Of a DNA stretch of 64,000 nucleotides, positions 45,336 through 54,194 are shown in pieces. Both the position numbers and the translations under genes were made by a program. Each line of letters opens with the position of its first letter. Positions within the stretch are counted from its first letter, which is position 1. The stretch is from contig NZ_JAELVM010000001.1 of the NCBI RefSeq assembly GCF_016745235.1, forward strand, positions 695,856-759,855. The letters run 5' to 3'. The notes below the pieces were generated by a model. It made no database searches and was not told the DNA's origin. It was given only the letters and a program-made list of their open reading frames with translations. The DNA comes from Chryseobacterium endalhagicum (lineage in GTDB: Bacteria > Bacteroidota > Bacteroidia > Flavobacteriales > Weeksellaceae).

Positions 45336-46586
45336 ATGTCGAAAAAAGTATTAATACACAGTATCGTTTTTGCACCGGATGCAGTATCTACGGCATACCT
45401 CTACAATGATATTGCGTACAATCTGAAGAAAAACGGATTTGAAGTGGAAGTACTTTCCACCATGCCGCATTATAACAAAGTAGAATCGGATCTTGTAAAA
45501 ACAAAATTTAAAAGAAAATTCCTCGGCCTTTATTATACCAGCGATTATAGAGGAATAAAAGTATACCATGTACCCCAGAAAAAATACAACAGTGTTCTTT
45601 TGCGTGGTTTTATTATGATATACTGGCACCTGTTGTCATTTTTCCTTGGATTAAGGATTAAGAATGTAGATGTTATCATCAGCCCTTCACCGCCGCTTAC
45701 GATTGCATTGGTATCTATAGCCCTGGCCAAACTGAAAAATGCCAGATTTATCTATAACGTACAGGAGATTTATCCGGATTTTTTTGTCAATCAGGGAAAA
45801 ATGAAATCAAAATCTGTTCTGAATATGCTCAAAAAGCTGGAACGGTTTGTATACAAACATTCAGATTCTTTGATTACGATAGATCAGAATTTCAGAGATA
45901 CGCTTGCCCAAAGAATGGAAGACCCTGAAAAAATTGAAATTATTGCTAATTTTGTAGATACGGAACTGTATCACCCAATCAGTAATCCGGTGATCAACAG
46001 ATCCATTTTTCCTGAAAATAATACACTGAAAGTGATGTATGCAGGAAATATAGGATTTGCCCAGGATTGGGAACCGCTGATAGAAGTTGCAAAAAAAACA
46101 AAAGAAATGCCTGTAACTTATTTTGTGATTGGTGATGGAGCATGCAGGTCATGGCTGAAGGATGAGATTGAAAAACATAATTTAAACAATATCAGCCTGA
46201 TTGATTATCAGGCCAGAGAAAGTATTCCACATATCATTAATTATGCGGATTTACATTTTATTTTCATGAATAAAAAGCTTGAAAAAGACGGATTGCCATC
46301 CAAGGTGTATACTATTATGGCCTGTAAAAAACCATTGCTGGTTATTAGTAATAAAAATACACCGCTTTATGATCTTCTGGAAAATACCGGAGCCGCTTTT
46401 TTAATTGAAAATTCATCCAATGATGTCAGTAAAGAATTGTTTGCTGTTTTAAAAGAAGCATTGGAAAATAGAGAACAACTGAAAGAAATGGGAGAAAAAG
46501 GCTTTGATCTGGTACAACAGCATTACACCAAAGAAAAAGTCACAGAAAAATACTATAAGCACATAAAAGATTTAATTAACAGTTGA
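45336..46586 (+). CDS. GT4 glycosyltransferase, WbuB-like (L-FucNAc transferase)
   Basis: The 416-residue GT-B enzyme starts LIHSIVFAPDAVSTAYLYN and has the C-terminal motif KDGLPSKVYTIMACKKPLL. WbuB proteins transfer L-FucNAc and usually lie directly after the three L-FucNAc genes, as here (6 bases after the epimerase). It probably adds L-FucNAc to the repeat unit in the cytoplasm. Confidence 0.85.
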   Translation: MSKKVLIHSIVFAPDAVSTAYLYNDIAYNLKKNGFEVEVLSTMPHYNKVESDLVKTKFKRKFLGLYYTSDYRGIKVYHVPQKKYNSVLLRGFIMIYWHLLSFFLGLRIKNVDVIISPSPPLTIALVSIALAKLKNARFIYNVQEIYPDFFVNQGKMKSKSVLNMLKKLERFVYKHSDSLITIDQNFRDTLAQRMEDPEKIEIIANFVDTELYHPISNPVINRSIFPENNTLKVMYAGNIGFAQDWEPLIEVAKKTKEMPVTYFVIGDGACRSWLKDEIEKHNLNNISLIDYQARESIPHIINYADLHFIFMNKKLEKDGLPSKVYTIMACKKPLLVISNKNTPLYDLLENTGAAFLIENSSNDVSKELFAVLKEALENREQLKEMGEKGFDLVQQHYTKEKVTEKYYKHIKDLINS

Positions 46587-46610
46587 TTAAAAACTAATTA
46601 AAAACCCCTG

Positions 46611-47393
46611 ATGAAAATAATTATTATAACCCAGGAAGACTCTTTTGTCGTCCCCAAAAATATTGAAAAAATTCTGCGGCTGGAAAATGTAGAGCTTTTG
46701 AAGGTCATAGATATTGACTCCGATTATAGCCTGGTTAATAAAAAATCCTACTTTATAAAAGGTTTTGGTTTATTGCAGACCATAAAAATGGGACTGCAGG
46801 TAGTGTCTGCAAAAGTTCTGAACACCGTAGATACCCTAACATCCCATAAACTTGCCATTTCTCCCAAAAGCTTAAAAGCTGTTTCCGACAGATATAATAT
46901 TAAATTTGAAAGAATAAAAAATCCAAACGCTGCCGCTTTTCTGGAAGAAATGAAAACCTTGCAGCCCGATCTTATTGTATCCTATTCAGCGCCCGTTGTA
47001 TTCAAAGAGGCATTATTAAAAATACCGAAGCACGGCTGTATTAACCTGCATTGTTCTTTTCTTCCGTATTATGCCGGTGTTATGCCCAGCTTCTGGACGC
47101 TTTATAAGAAAGAGAAAACTACGGGAGCTACCGTGCATTATATGGACACCAAGATTGATAACGGAGCCATTTTAAACCAGAAAGAAATAGAAATTTCTGA
47201 AAATGAGACGATGTTTTCACTGATTGTGAAAAGCAAGGAAATAGGTGGGAATTTAATGTGCGAAACGATTCGCCAGATTCAAAATTCAACGCTTAATATT
47301 CAGGAAAACTATGCAGAAAAAGGAAGTTATTTCACCTGGCCTACAGTAGAGCAGTTTCAGGATTTCACAAAAAACGGAGGCAGATTAATATGA
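46611..47393 (+). CDS. Formyltransferase-family protein
   Basis: The 260-residue protein has the N10-formyl-THF formyltransferase core in residues about 110-200: GCINLHCSFLPYYAG supplies the Asn and His, and VHYMDTKIDNGAIL the Asp. The triad appears intact. It likely N-formylates an amino sugar rather than methionyl-tRNA, because it lies in the polysaccharide locus and has a long N-terminal extension. It overlaps the deacetylase gene by 4 bases. Confidence 0.78.
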   Translation: MKIIIITQEDSFVVPKNIEKILRLENVELLKVIDIDSDYSLVNKKSYFIKGFGLLQTIKMGLQVVSAKVLNTVDTLTSHKLAISPKSLKAVSDRYNIKFERIKNPNAAAFLEEMKTLQPDLIVSYSAPVVFKEALLKIPKHGCINLHCSFLPYYAGVMPSFWTLYKKEKTTGATVHYMDTKIDNGAILNQKEIEISENETMFSLIVKSKEIGGNLMCETIRQIQNSTLNIQENYAEKGSYFTWPTVEQFQDFTKNGGRLI

Positions 47394-48235
47394 AAAAGTA
47401 TGCAGTTCTTAGTATGGATGTGGAAGACTGGTACCATCTGGACTATTTTAAAAAAGAAGAATGTGACCAGAGTCAGTCCACTTTAGATGGGTTGGATATT
47501 TATCTGGATATTTTAGACCAATATGATATTAAAACCACTTTTTTTATTGTAGGAGAGCTGGTGGAAGTTTTAAAAGATAAAATTAAACTTATTCAGCAGA
47601 AAGGACATGAAATCTGCCTGCATTCTTATGCCCACCAGAGACCGCTTCAGCTGAGCCTTGAAGATTTTAAAAAAGATACCCTCACAGGGATGAGTTCCTT
47701 CAAAGAACATACAGGTATTGAGGTGACCGGTTATAGAGCGCCTTGTTTCAGTTTAGACAGAGACCGCCTTGAAATTTTGAAAGAACTTGGATTTAAATTC
47801 GATTCCAGTAAAATCAAATTTGATGCTCATGATCTGTACGGAAGAATGGATCTTAATGGATTTGAAGAATCAGGCTCTGTAGTGTACAGACAAGGTGACT
47901 TTTATGAATTTGAGGCATCTACTGTAGAAGTATTCGGAAAAAGTCTTCCGGTATCCGGAGGTGGATATCTGAGAATTTTCCCGTGGACATTAACGAAGAT
48001 GCTTCTTAAAAAATACTTTAAAACAAACCAGCATTACTTTTTTTACATCCATCCATTTGAATTTTCTAAGAATCATAATATCAGAATTCCAGAAAATACA
48101 GATTTTAAAACAAAAATCAGGTTCAGCCAGGGAAGGAAAAGTGTGGAAAATAAAATGCATAAACTCATTAAATTATTAAAAGAGAATAATTATAAGTTTG
48201 TTACATTTAACCAAATTATGAAAAATGAAAGCTAA
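47390..48235 (+). CDS. NodB-type polysaccharide deacetylase
   Basis: The 281-residue metal enzyme has SMDVEDWYH (about 7-15) with the catalytic-type Asp pair and ICLHSYAHQRP with the HxxxH zinc ligands. It probably removes N-acetyl groups from a sugar or lipid-linked sugar. No signal peptide is seen, so a cytoplasmic substrate is likely. It overlaps the formyltransferase gene by 4 bases and the reductase gene by 11 bases, which suggests one coupled unit. Confidence 0.83.
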   Translation: MKKYAVLSMDVEDWYHLDYFKKEECDQSQSTLDGLDIYLDILDQYDIKTTFFIVGELVEVLKDKIKLIQQKGHEICLHSYAHQRPLQLSLEDFKKDTLTGMSSFKEHTGIEVTGYRAPCFSLDRDRLEILKELGFKFDSSKIKFDAHDLYGRMDLNGFEESGSVVYRQGDFYEFEASTVEVFGKSLPVSGGGYLRIFPWTLTKMLLKKYFKTNQHYFFYIHPFEFSKNHNIRIPENTDFKTKIRFSQGRKSVENKMHKLIKLLKENNYKFVTFNQIMKNES

Positions 48236-49058
48236 ACTTCTTTTAACGGGAGCGAGCGGATTTATTGGTTCTCAGATTTACAAAGCCTTAAAAGATGATT
48301 TTGAAGTTACTGCTATTGCGTCATCCTCAAAGCATCAGGACTTTACAGCTCTTGATCTTTTAGATGGCAAAGCTTGCAGGGATTTTTTTCATGATAAAAA
48401 ATTTGATCTCATCATCCATGCTGCGGCAATAGCACATGGCAAAAATAAAACCACCACATCAGTTGGCGATGCTAATATTCAGATGACTCGTAATATTTTC
48501 AATTCTTTAGATAGTAAAGATTCAACTGTAGTTTATCTCAGTTCCGTTTCTGTATATAGTTTTAAGAATAATAAAGAGACTATTTCAGTACAGGATGTAC
48601 CAATACCGGTTACAGAATATGGAGAAAGCAAATTGGCGTGCGAGAAGATAATTCAGGAGAGAAATCCTAAAACATTGCATATTCTGCGTCTGGCTCCTGT
48701 ATATTCAGAAACCAATTTAAATGATCTTGGAAAACGGGTTTTTCTGCCGGTTTTTAAAGTTCCCTTTTTTACAAAGCAGGAAAGAATATATTCATTATGC
48801 AATATAAACCAGGCGGTAAAAACTGTAACGGCTGCTTTGAAATTAAGTGAAAATTCCTTGGTAATTGTAAAAGATGATAAGGATTATACACAGCAGGATC
48901 TGCTTTCATTTTTTAATCTGGAGAAACCTAAAATTGTTATTAACAGGAATATCGTCGGGCCATTACTCTTTGCATTAAAATTAGTACCTGTTTCAAAGGT
49001 CAATGTCATCAGAGATATGTTTACCAAACTGTTTTACTCTGTAAGATACACTAATTAA
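48225..49058 (+). CDS. NAD-dependent UDP-sugar reductase/epimerase, WbpV-like
   Basis: The 277-residue short-chain enzyme has LLTGASGFIGSQIYKAL (about 5-21). Its active site has YLSSVSVYS and YGESK, as in WbpV and related C4 reductases. It would reduce the 4-keto sugar from the WbpM-like enzyme to UDP-FucNAc or UDP-QuiNAc. It is followed 8 bases later by the WbpL-like transferase, as in P. aeruginosa loci. Confidence 0.78.
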   Translation: MKAKLLLTGASGFIGSQIYKALKDDFEVTAIASSSKHQDFTALDLLDGKACRDFFHDKKFDLIIHAAAIAHGKNKTTTSVGDANIQMTRNIFNSLDSKDSTVVYLSSVSVYSFKNNKETISVQDVPIPVTEYGESKLACEKIIQERNPKTLHILRLAPVYSETNLNDLGKRVFLPVFKVPFFTKQERIYSLCNINQAVKTVTAALKLSENSLVIVKDDKDYTQQDLLSFFNLEKPKIVINRNIVGPLLFALKLVPVSKVNVIRDMFTKLFYSVRYTN

Positions 49059-49066
49059 AAACTCTT

Positions 49067-50041
49067 TTGATGGATAACTTTATTTATTTAATCATATTTA
49101 TACTCTTGTTTTTAACAGAGCTGATCTATTTCAGAATTGCTGACAAATACAATATTATAGATAAACCCAATCACAGAAGTGCCCACACGCAGGTTACATT
49201 AAGAGGTGGCGGAATTATTTTTCCGGTGGCATTTATTGTATTCTGTTTGTTGAATCTTAACGAAGCAGTCCAGAATTACTGGTCTTTTGGGGTAGGGCTT
49301 TTAGCCCTGTGTACCATCAGCTTTATAGATGACGTTAAAACATTATCGAATAAAATCCGCCTTTCCGTACATCTGATTTCCGTGGCGCTTCTTTTATACT
49401 TTACGGGAGCCTTTGCTTTAATGCCCCTCTGGGCATGGCCAATCTTATTCATATTAATAATAGGAACTCTGAATGCCTATAACTTTATGGATGGTATTAA
49501 TGGAATGACGGGTGTGTACAGTCTGGTAACTCTGGCTTCCTTAGCCTACATCAACAAAGAGGTGATCCAGTTTACCGATAACAATTTTATAGCATATCCT
49601 GTCATGGCATGTCTTGTTTTTTTATTCTTTAATTTCAGAAAAAAAGCGAAATGTTTTGCCGGTGATGTAGGAAGTATGGGAATTGGCTTTTGGGTAATAG
49701 GGCTCATTACACTCCTTATCATGAGAACGGGGGAATACAAATACATCCTTTTACTTTCCATTTACGGAATGGAGGTGGTTCTTACCATCATTGAAAGGAT
49801 CATGCTGAAAGAAAATATTTTTGAAGCCCACAGAAGACATCTTTACCAGCTTTTGGCTAATGAAAAGAAAATTTCCCATTTAGTGGTAAGCTCTGTGTAT
49901 GCTGTTTGTCAACTGTTAATTAATATATTTTTAATTCATTCACAACTTCCCGTTTGGGCTGTTATTTTGATTATATTTATCCCTTCTGGCGGAATTTATT
50001 TAGGATTAAAATGGAAACTGAAAAAGGAATACAATCTATAG
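49067..50041 (+). CDS. Initiating sugar-phosphate transferase, WecA/WbpL-like
   Basis: The 324-residue protein has about 10 helices. MraY/WecA-family marks are HTQVTLRGGGIIF, SFIDDVKTLSN with the DD pair, NAYNFMDGINGMTG and FAGDVGSMGIGF. It links the first sugar phosphate to undecaprenyl phosphate to begin each repeat unit. Placed after a WbpV-like gene, its substrate may be UDP-FucNAc or UDP-QuiNAc. Confidence 0.9.
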   Translation: MMDNFIYLIIFILLFLTELIYFRIADKYNIIDKPNHRSAHTQVTLRGGGIIFPVAFIVFCLLNLNEAVQNYWSFGVGLLALCTISFIDDVKTLSNKIRLSVHLISVALLLYFTGAFALMPLWAWPILFILIIGTLNAYNFMDGINGMTGVYSLVTLASLAYINKEVIQFTDNNFIAYPVMACLVFLFFNFRKKAKCFAGDVGSMGIGFWVIGLITLLIMRTGEYKYILLLSIYGMEVVLTIIERIMLKENIFEAHRRHLYQLLANEKKISHLVVSSVYAVCQLLINIFLIHSQLPVWAVILIIFIPSGGIYLGLKWKLKKEYNL

Positions 50042-50051
50042 AAATATAACC

Positions 50052-50597
50052 ATGAAAATAAAAGAAACTCCACTTAAGGATTGTTACATTATAGAACCCA
50101 CAATATTCGAAGATGACAGAGGATACTTCTTCGAAAAATTCAATGAAAAAAAATTTGAAGAGCTTACAGGAATGAACGGCCATTTTGTTCAGGATAATAT
50201 TTCAAAATCTTCGTTCGGTGTACTCAGAGGGATTCACCTGCAGAAAGGGGATCATGCCCAGGCAAAATTAGTTTCCTGTTTAGAAGGAAAAGTTTGGGAT
50301 GTAGCCGTTGATCTCAGAGAAGATTCTCCAACCTTCGGAAAATGGTTCGGAATAGAGCTTACCGCAGAAAATAAAATCCAGATGTATGTTCCCCGTGGGT
50401 TCGGACACGGTTTTTCTGTATTAAGTGAAACTGCTGTTTTTGCTTATAAATGTGATAATTTCTATAATAAAGAATCTGAAGGAAGTGTAAAATTTAATGA
50501 TCCTGACCTTGGGATAGACTGGAAGATGGATGAAAAAGATATGGTACTTTCAGAAAAAGATCAGAATGCGCCTGCTTTTAAAGACGGGGATTTCTAA
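50052..50597 (+). CDS. rfbC: dTDP-4-dehydrorhamnose 3,5-epimerase-like protein
   Basis: The 181-residue cupin enzyme has VLRGIHLQKGDHAQAKLV with the catalytic-type His, and VFAYKCDNFYNKES with the catalytic-type Tyr. It epimerises C3 and C5 of the dTDP-4-keto-6-deoxy sugar in the L-rhamnose route. The other three genes of that route (rfbA, rfbB, rfbD) are not in the window, so it may depend on genes elsewhere. It ends the locus, with a terminator just after it. Confidence 0.88.
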   Translation: MKIKETPLKDCYIIEPTIFEDDRGYFFEKFNEKKFEELTGMNGHFVQDNISKSSFGVLRGIHLQKGDHAQAKLVSCLEGKVWDVAVDLREDSPTFGKWFGIELTAENKIQMYVPRGFGHGFSVLSETAVFAYKCDNFYNKESEGSVKFNDPDLGIDWKMDEKDMVLSEKDQNAPAFKDGDF

Positions 50598-50608
50598 ATA
50601 AAACCTTG

Positions 50609-50640
50609 AAAACCACTTTTCTAAAGTGGTTTTTATTTTT
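50609..50640 (+). terminator. Terminator at the end of the polysaccharide locus
   Basis: AAAACCACTTT and AAAGTGGTTTT form an 11-bp stem with a 3-base loop, followed by a T-rich run. It marks the end of the long transcript. Confidence 0.85.
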
Positions 50641-50665
50641 TAAGAGGTACTCTTTTATTATTTTG

Positions 50666-50673
50666 TATCTTTG
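50666..50673 (+). promoter_or_regulatory. Bacteroidota -7 box TATCTTTG before rimO
   Basis: TATCTTTG fits TAnnTTTG. It lies 20 bases before the rimO start codon at 50693, between the terminator and the gene. It argues against the longer rimO frame that starts at 50606, because that start would precede the promoter. Confidence 0.65.
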
Positions 50674-50692
50674 CACACTCAAAATCAAAACG

Positions 50693-51994
50693 ATGCGCAC
50701 AAAATCTGTAGGGAAGAAGAAAATCAATGTAGTTACGCTTGGATGCTCCAAGAATGTATATGATTCCGAAGTATTAATGAGCCAGCTGAAAGCCAATGGA
50801 AAAGAAGTGGTTCACGAAGACCGCGGAGATATTGTGGTGATTAATACCTGCGGATTTATTGATAATGCCAAGGAAGAATCCATCAATACCATCCTTGATT
50901 ATGTAGAGGCAAAAAACAGAGGCGAGGTTGAGAAAGTTTTCGTTACAGGTTGTCTTTCAGAAAGGTATAAGCCGGATCTTATTAGGGAAATTCCTGATGT
51001 AGATCAGTATTTCGGAACAAGAGATCTTCCTATTCTTCTGAAACATCTTGGTGCAGATTACAAACATGAGCTGGTAGGAGAGCGCTTAACCACCACGCCT
51101 AAACATTATGCGTATCTTAAAATTTCAGAAGGCTGTGACAGGCCTTGTTCCTTCTGTGCCATCCCGTTGATGAGAGGTGGGCACGTTTCCACTCCTATCG
51201 AAAAACTGGTTCTGGAAGCGCAAAAACTGGCCAAAAAAGGAACCAAAGAGATTATTCTTATTGCTCAGGACCTTACTTACTATGGTCTTGATCTGTATAA
51301 AAAACGTGCACTTGGAGAATTGTTAAAAGAACTGGTGAAAGTAGAAGGAATCGAATGGATCCGTCTTCACTATGCTTTCCCAAGCGGTTTCCCTGAAGAT
51401 GTACTCGATATTATCCGTGAAGAACCGAAAGTCTGCAATTATATTGATATTCCCCTTCAGCATATCAATTCCGACTTATTGAAATCCATGAAACGTGGAA
51501 CAACTCACGAAAAAACAAATGCTTTATTAGCCAAATTCAGAGAAAAAGTGCCGGATATGGCTGTCAGAACTACTCTGATTGTAGGTTATCCTGGAGAAAC
51601 TGAAGAGAGATTCCAGGAATTGAAAGACTGGGTAAGAGAACAGAAATTTGACAGATTAGGATGTTTCACCTATTCTCATGAAGAAAATACAGGTGCTTAC
51701 GTATTGGAAGATGATATTCCTCAGGAAGTAAAAGAAGCCAGAGTAGAAGAAATCATGGAGCTGCAGTCGCAGATTTCATGGGAAAAGAACCAGGAGAAGA
51801 TCGGGAAAGTTTTCAGATGTGTATTTGACAGAAAAGAAGGGAACTATTTCATTGGAAGAACAGAGTATGATTCTCCCGATGTAGATAATACAGTTCTGGT
51901 TTCAGCAGATGAAACCTATATTTCAATCGGAGAGTTTGCAGAAGTGAAAATAACATCAGCAGAAGAATTCGACTTATATGGCGAATTGATCTGA
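50693..51994 (+). CDS. rimO: Ribosomal protein S12 methylthiotransferase
   Basis: The 433-residue radical-SAM enzyme adds a methylthio group to an Asp of ribosomal protein S12. It has an N-terminal MTTase domain (VVTLGCSKNVYDSEVL), the radical SAM cluster motif CDRPCSFC, and a C-terminal TRAM domain. The start at 50693 (MRTKSVGKKKINVVTLGC) was chosen over an in-frame ATG at 50606, which lies inside the terminator stem region. Confidence 0.93.
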   Translation: MRTKSVGKKKINVVTLGCSKNVYDSEVLMSQLKANGKEVVHEDRGDIVVINTCGFIDNAKEESINTILDYVEAKNRGEVEKVFVTGCLSERYKPDLIREIPDVDQYFGTRDLPILLKHLGADYKHELVGERLTTTPKHYAYLKISEGCDRPCSFCAIPLMRGGHVSTPIEKLVLEAQKLAKKGTKEIILIAQDLTYYGLDLYKKRALGELLKELVKVEGIEWIRLHYAFPSGFPEDVLDIIREEPKVCNYIDIPLQHINSDLLKSMKRGTTHEKTNALLAKFREKVPDMAVRTTLIVGYPGETEERFQELKDWVREQKFDRLGCFTYSHEENTGAYVLEDDIPQEVKEARVEEIMELQSQISWEKNQEKIGKVFRCVFDRKEGNYFIGRTEYDSPDVDNTVLVSADETYISIGEFAEVKITSAEEFDLYGELI

Positions 51995-52347
51995 TAACTC
52001 ACCTTTTATGCAAAAATAGAGTAGTTTATATTTTTCGCATATAATTAGAAATATTAGTAAAATTTAACACGAATATCAAAGCGAATGAATTTACTATGGT
52101 ATTGGTTTTCAATTAGTTGACTTTTTGTTATATAAAAGTATTTTATTTTTTTTGTATAAAATGAATAAATTTGAAAATTATGTCTTAAATTTGCGCAATA
52201 AGCAATGTTTTAAAATCAAATGCTTCAAGCAGTTGCCTGTTTTATCAAGCTGAAAAACATAAGCCTGAATGATGAGCACAAGTTGGGATGCATGTTCCGT
52301 TTTGGAAATATTGATGGAAAATAATGTAATTTAAATCTTAAAAACTT
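51995..52347. other. Gap with promoter and leader before secreted protein
   Basis: The 353-base gap holds a TAAATTTG -7 box (52186-52193) and a leader of about 150 bases. A 21-codon frame at 52269-52334 ends 13 bases before the next start. I see no strong hairpin. Confidence 0.5.
52186..52193 (+). promoter_or_regulatory. Bacteroidota -7 box TAAATTTG
   Basis: TAAATTTG fits TAnnTTTG. It would give a leader of about 150 bases before the secreted protein gene. The DNA around it is very AT-rich, so chance is possible. Confidence 0.45.
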
Positions 52348-52995
52348 ATGAAAAAATTTTTATTAACAGCGACGATGCTCGTTGGCCTTTCGGCAGTTTC
52401 CAAGGCTCAGCAGGGACGTGTAGGGATTAACACGACTACACCTTCTGCCACTTTAGACGTAGTAGCCAATACTACCGATAATGCCAGACCTGATGCCTTA
52501 CTAGTCCCTCGTATGACCGCAGCAGAATTAGCTTCTAAAGACGATACTGCCGGTACTTATGGTGCCCCTCAGAATGGAGCTATTGTCTACATTACTTCCG
52601 GAACTGGTACCGGACCAAGAAAAGCAAAAATTACCGGAGCAGGATTCTACTATTTTGACAATACTGTCCCTGAATGGAAACCTTTTGGAGGTGGTACAGT
52701 AACAACTACGCCATTCAGAATACTGGAAGGACAGGCAGCGTCTCAAACCTATGACTGGACAAATACCAATTTTGATTATTGGGAGTTTACATCTGGAGGT
52801 TTTCTTAATCTAGGAAACCCTGCACAATTTAACGGTAGGACTATTCACGTTAGAAATTCAGGGGCTGGAGCAATACAGTTTACAGGTACTGAACTTACAA
52901 CAAGACCACGAAATTTTGTAGCCTTAACATCACAATCAGCTATAGAAGTTTATAGTAACGGTACAAGCTGGTATTTGATTTCTGGTAGAAACTAA
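52348..52995 (+). CDS. Secreted protein of unknown function
   Basis: The 215-residue protein has a signal peptide, MKKFLLTATMLVGLSAVSKAQ. After it come RVGINTTTPSATLDV, typical of flavobacterial surface and tail-like proteins, and DALLVPRMTA. The middle has GFYYFDN and WKPFGGG, also seen in the next gene. I do not recognise a function. It lacks an obvious type IX C-terminal signal. It is 18 bases from the next gene, so they are probably one operon. Confidence 0.75.
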   Translation: MKKFLLTATMLVGLSAVSKAQQGRVGINTTTPSATLDVVANTTDNARPDALLVPRMTAAELASKDDTAGTYGAPQNGAIVYITSGTGTGPRKAKITGAGFYYFDNTVPEWKPFGGGTVTTTPFRILEGQAASQTYDWTNTNFDYWEFTSGGFLNLGNPAQFNGRTIHVRNSGAGAIQFTGTELTTRPRNFVALTSQSAIEVYSNGTSWYLISGRN

Positions 52996-53013
52996 TAATT
53001 AAAACATAATACA

Positions 53014-53742
53014 ATGAAAAAAACTTTTGTAAATATAGTGGGCTTGTTTTTATTAATTCTTGGAGTTAATAGCAATGCTCAGATTCTTGGAAATGGTCCT
53101 CTTGCTTCTTCACTTGAAGGAACTAACTATTTTTTTGATGGCAGTAACTTCGAATCATTAGCAAACCAAAGCTACGGTAGAGGTTTAGGTTTTCCTAGAA
53201 CAAACTTAACAACCTTCCAATTTGATACTGCACCAATGGATAATGATGTAACTTTATCCAACTTTGATGGTATGGTAGTTTATAACAGCGCGACTGGTAA
53301 TACTCTTGCCGGACAAGGGGTAACCACTGCGGTAATTCCAGGATTCTATTACTTTTCAAACCCAGGAAATCCAGGAAATATTACTAACGGTAGATGGCTT
53401 CCAATCGGTGGAGCTTCTCCTAAAGTAACAATCGGAACTGCTGAAACTACTACCAATACTTTGATCAACACTGGGGTAGGGGTAGACAAGCAGCTTTTTG
53501 CACTGAAAGGTACATTCACAGCAAGCGGTACTTCTACAGCAGTAAATATTCCTGCTCCGGCTGGAATGACAACTCTGTATGGTATTACTATCTATAAGGC
53601 AGGTACAAACACTGTTTATGACAGAAGCTTGTATTCTTATACAGTAGCTACCAGTGCAGGAAATGCAATTACAGGTTCACCAAGTATGTCGGTTGTTTAT
53701 CCTTCCGGAACATATGACTATGTAATTGAGTACTTAAAATAA
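53014..53742 (+). CDS. Secreted protein of unknown function, related module
   Basis: The 242-residue protein has a signal peptide ending SNAQ near residue 22. It shares a motif with the gene before it: a proline-arginine stretch (LGFPRTNL), then DGMVVYNS, PGFYYFSN and WLPIGG. The C-terminal half differs (ALKGTFTASGTSTAVNIPAPAGM). No catalytic motif is seen. A terminator follows. Confidence 0.75.
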   Translation: MKKTFVNIVGLFLLILGVNSNAQILGNGPLASSLEGTNYFFDGSNFESLANQSYGRGLGFPRTNLTTFQFDTAPMDNDVTLSNFDGMVVYNSATGNTLAGQGVTTAVIPGFYYFSNPGNPGNITNGRWLPIGGASPKVTIGTAETTTNTLINTGVGVDKQLFALKGTFTASGTSTAVNIPAPAGMTTLYGITIYKAGTNTVYDRSLYSYTVATSAGNAITGSPSMSVVYPSGTYDYVIEYLK

Positions 53743-53763
53743 GAATTACTTATTGATATAAAT

Positions 53764-53797
53764 AAAACCAATGACCAGCTCATTGGTTTTTTGTTTT
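53764..53797 (+). terminator. Terminator after the secreted protein pair
   Basis: AAAACCAATGA and TCATTGGTTTT form an 11-bp stem with a 5-base loop and a T-rich tail. Confidence 0.85.
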
Positions 53798-54194
53798 TAA
53801 TATATATAAGGATAGATCGTAAGTAGAAAAAGTAATTGACTGCTTACAGCGGTAATGATTGGATCTTAATTTTATTATACGGATCCGGAAGGTTTACAGG
53901 CAAAACAGATTTGATGGCATATAAATTGAATTATTAAAACACGATCATTCAGGAAACTCTTAAAGGACGTTGTTAATATTCACGTATCAATCTAACCGAA
54001 AACAGCCTGAAAGACTTCCAGGAAAAGCCTTTAATGGTTTGATGATCTTAAAATTTTTAGATTTAAAAAAGAATATAGGTTGAAATCTAAAAAAATACAA
54101 ATTATTTAATTGATTGATTTTCAACTGTTTAAATAATTTAAATTTCTTATTTTTTAATGAATAAGTTAATTATGTTAACTTTTAGCCTGTTTTT

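Noticed and set aside
50606..50692. Longer start of rimO at 50606
   Set aside because: This ATG lies in the terminator stem and upstream of a good -7 box; ATG 50693 gives the family start.
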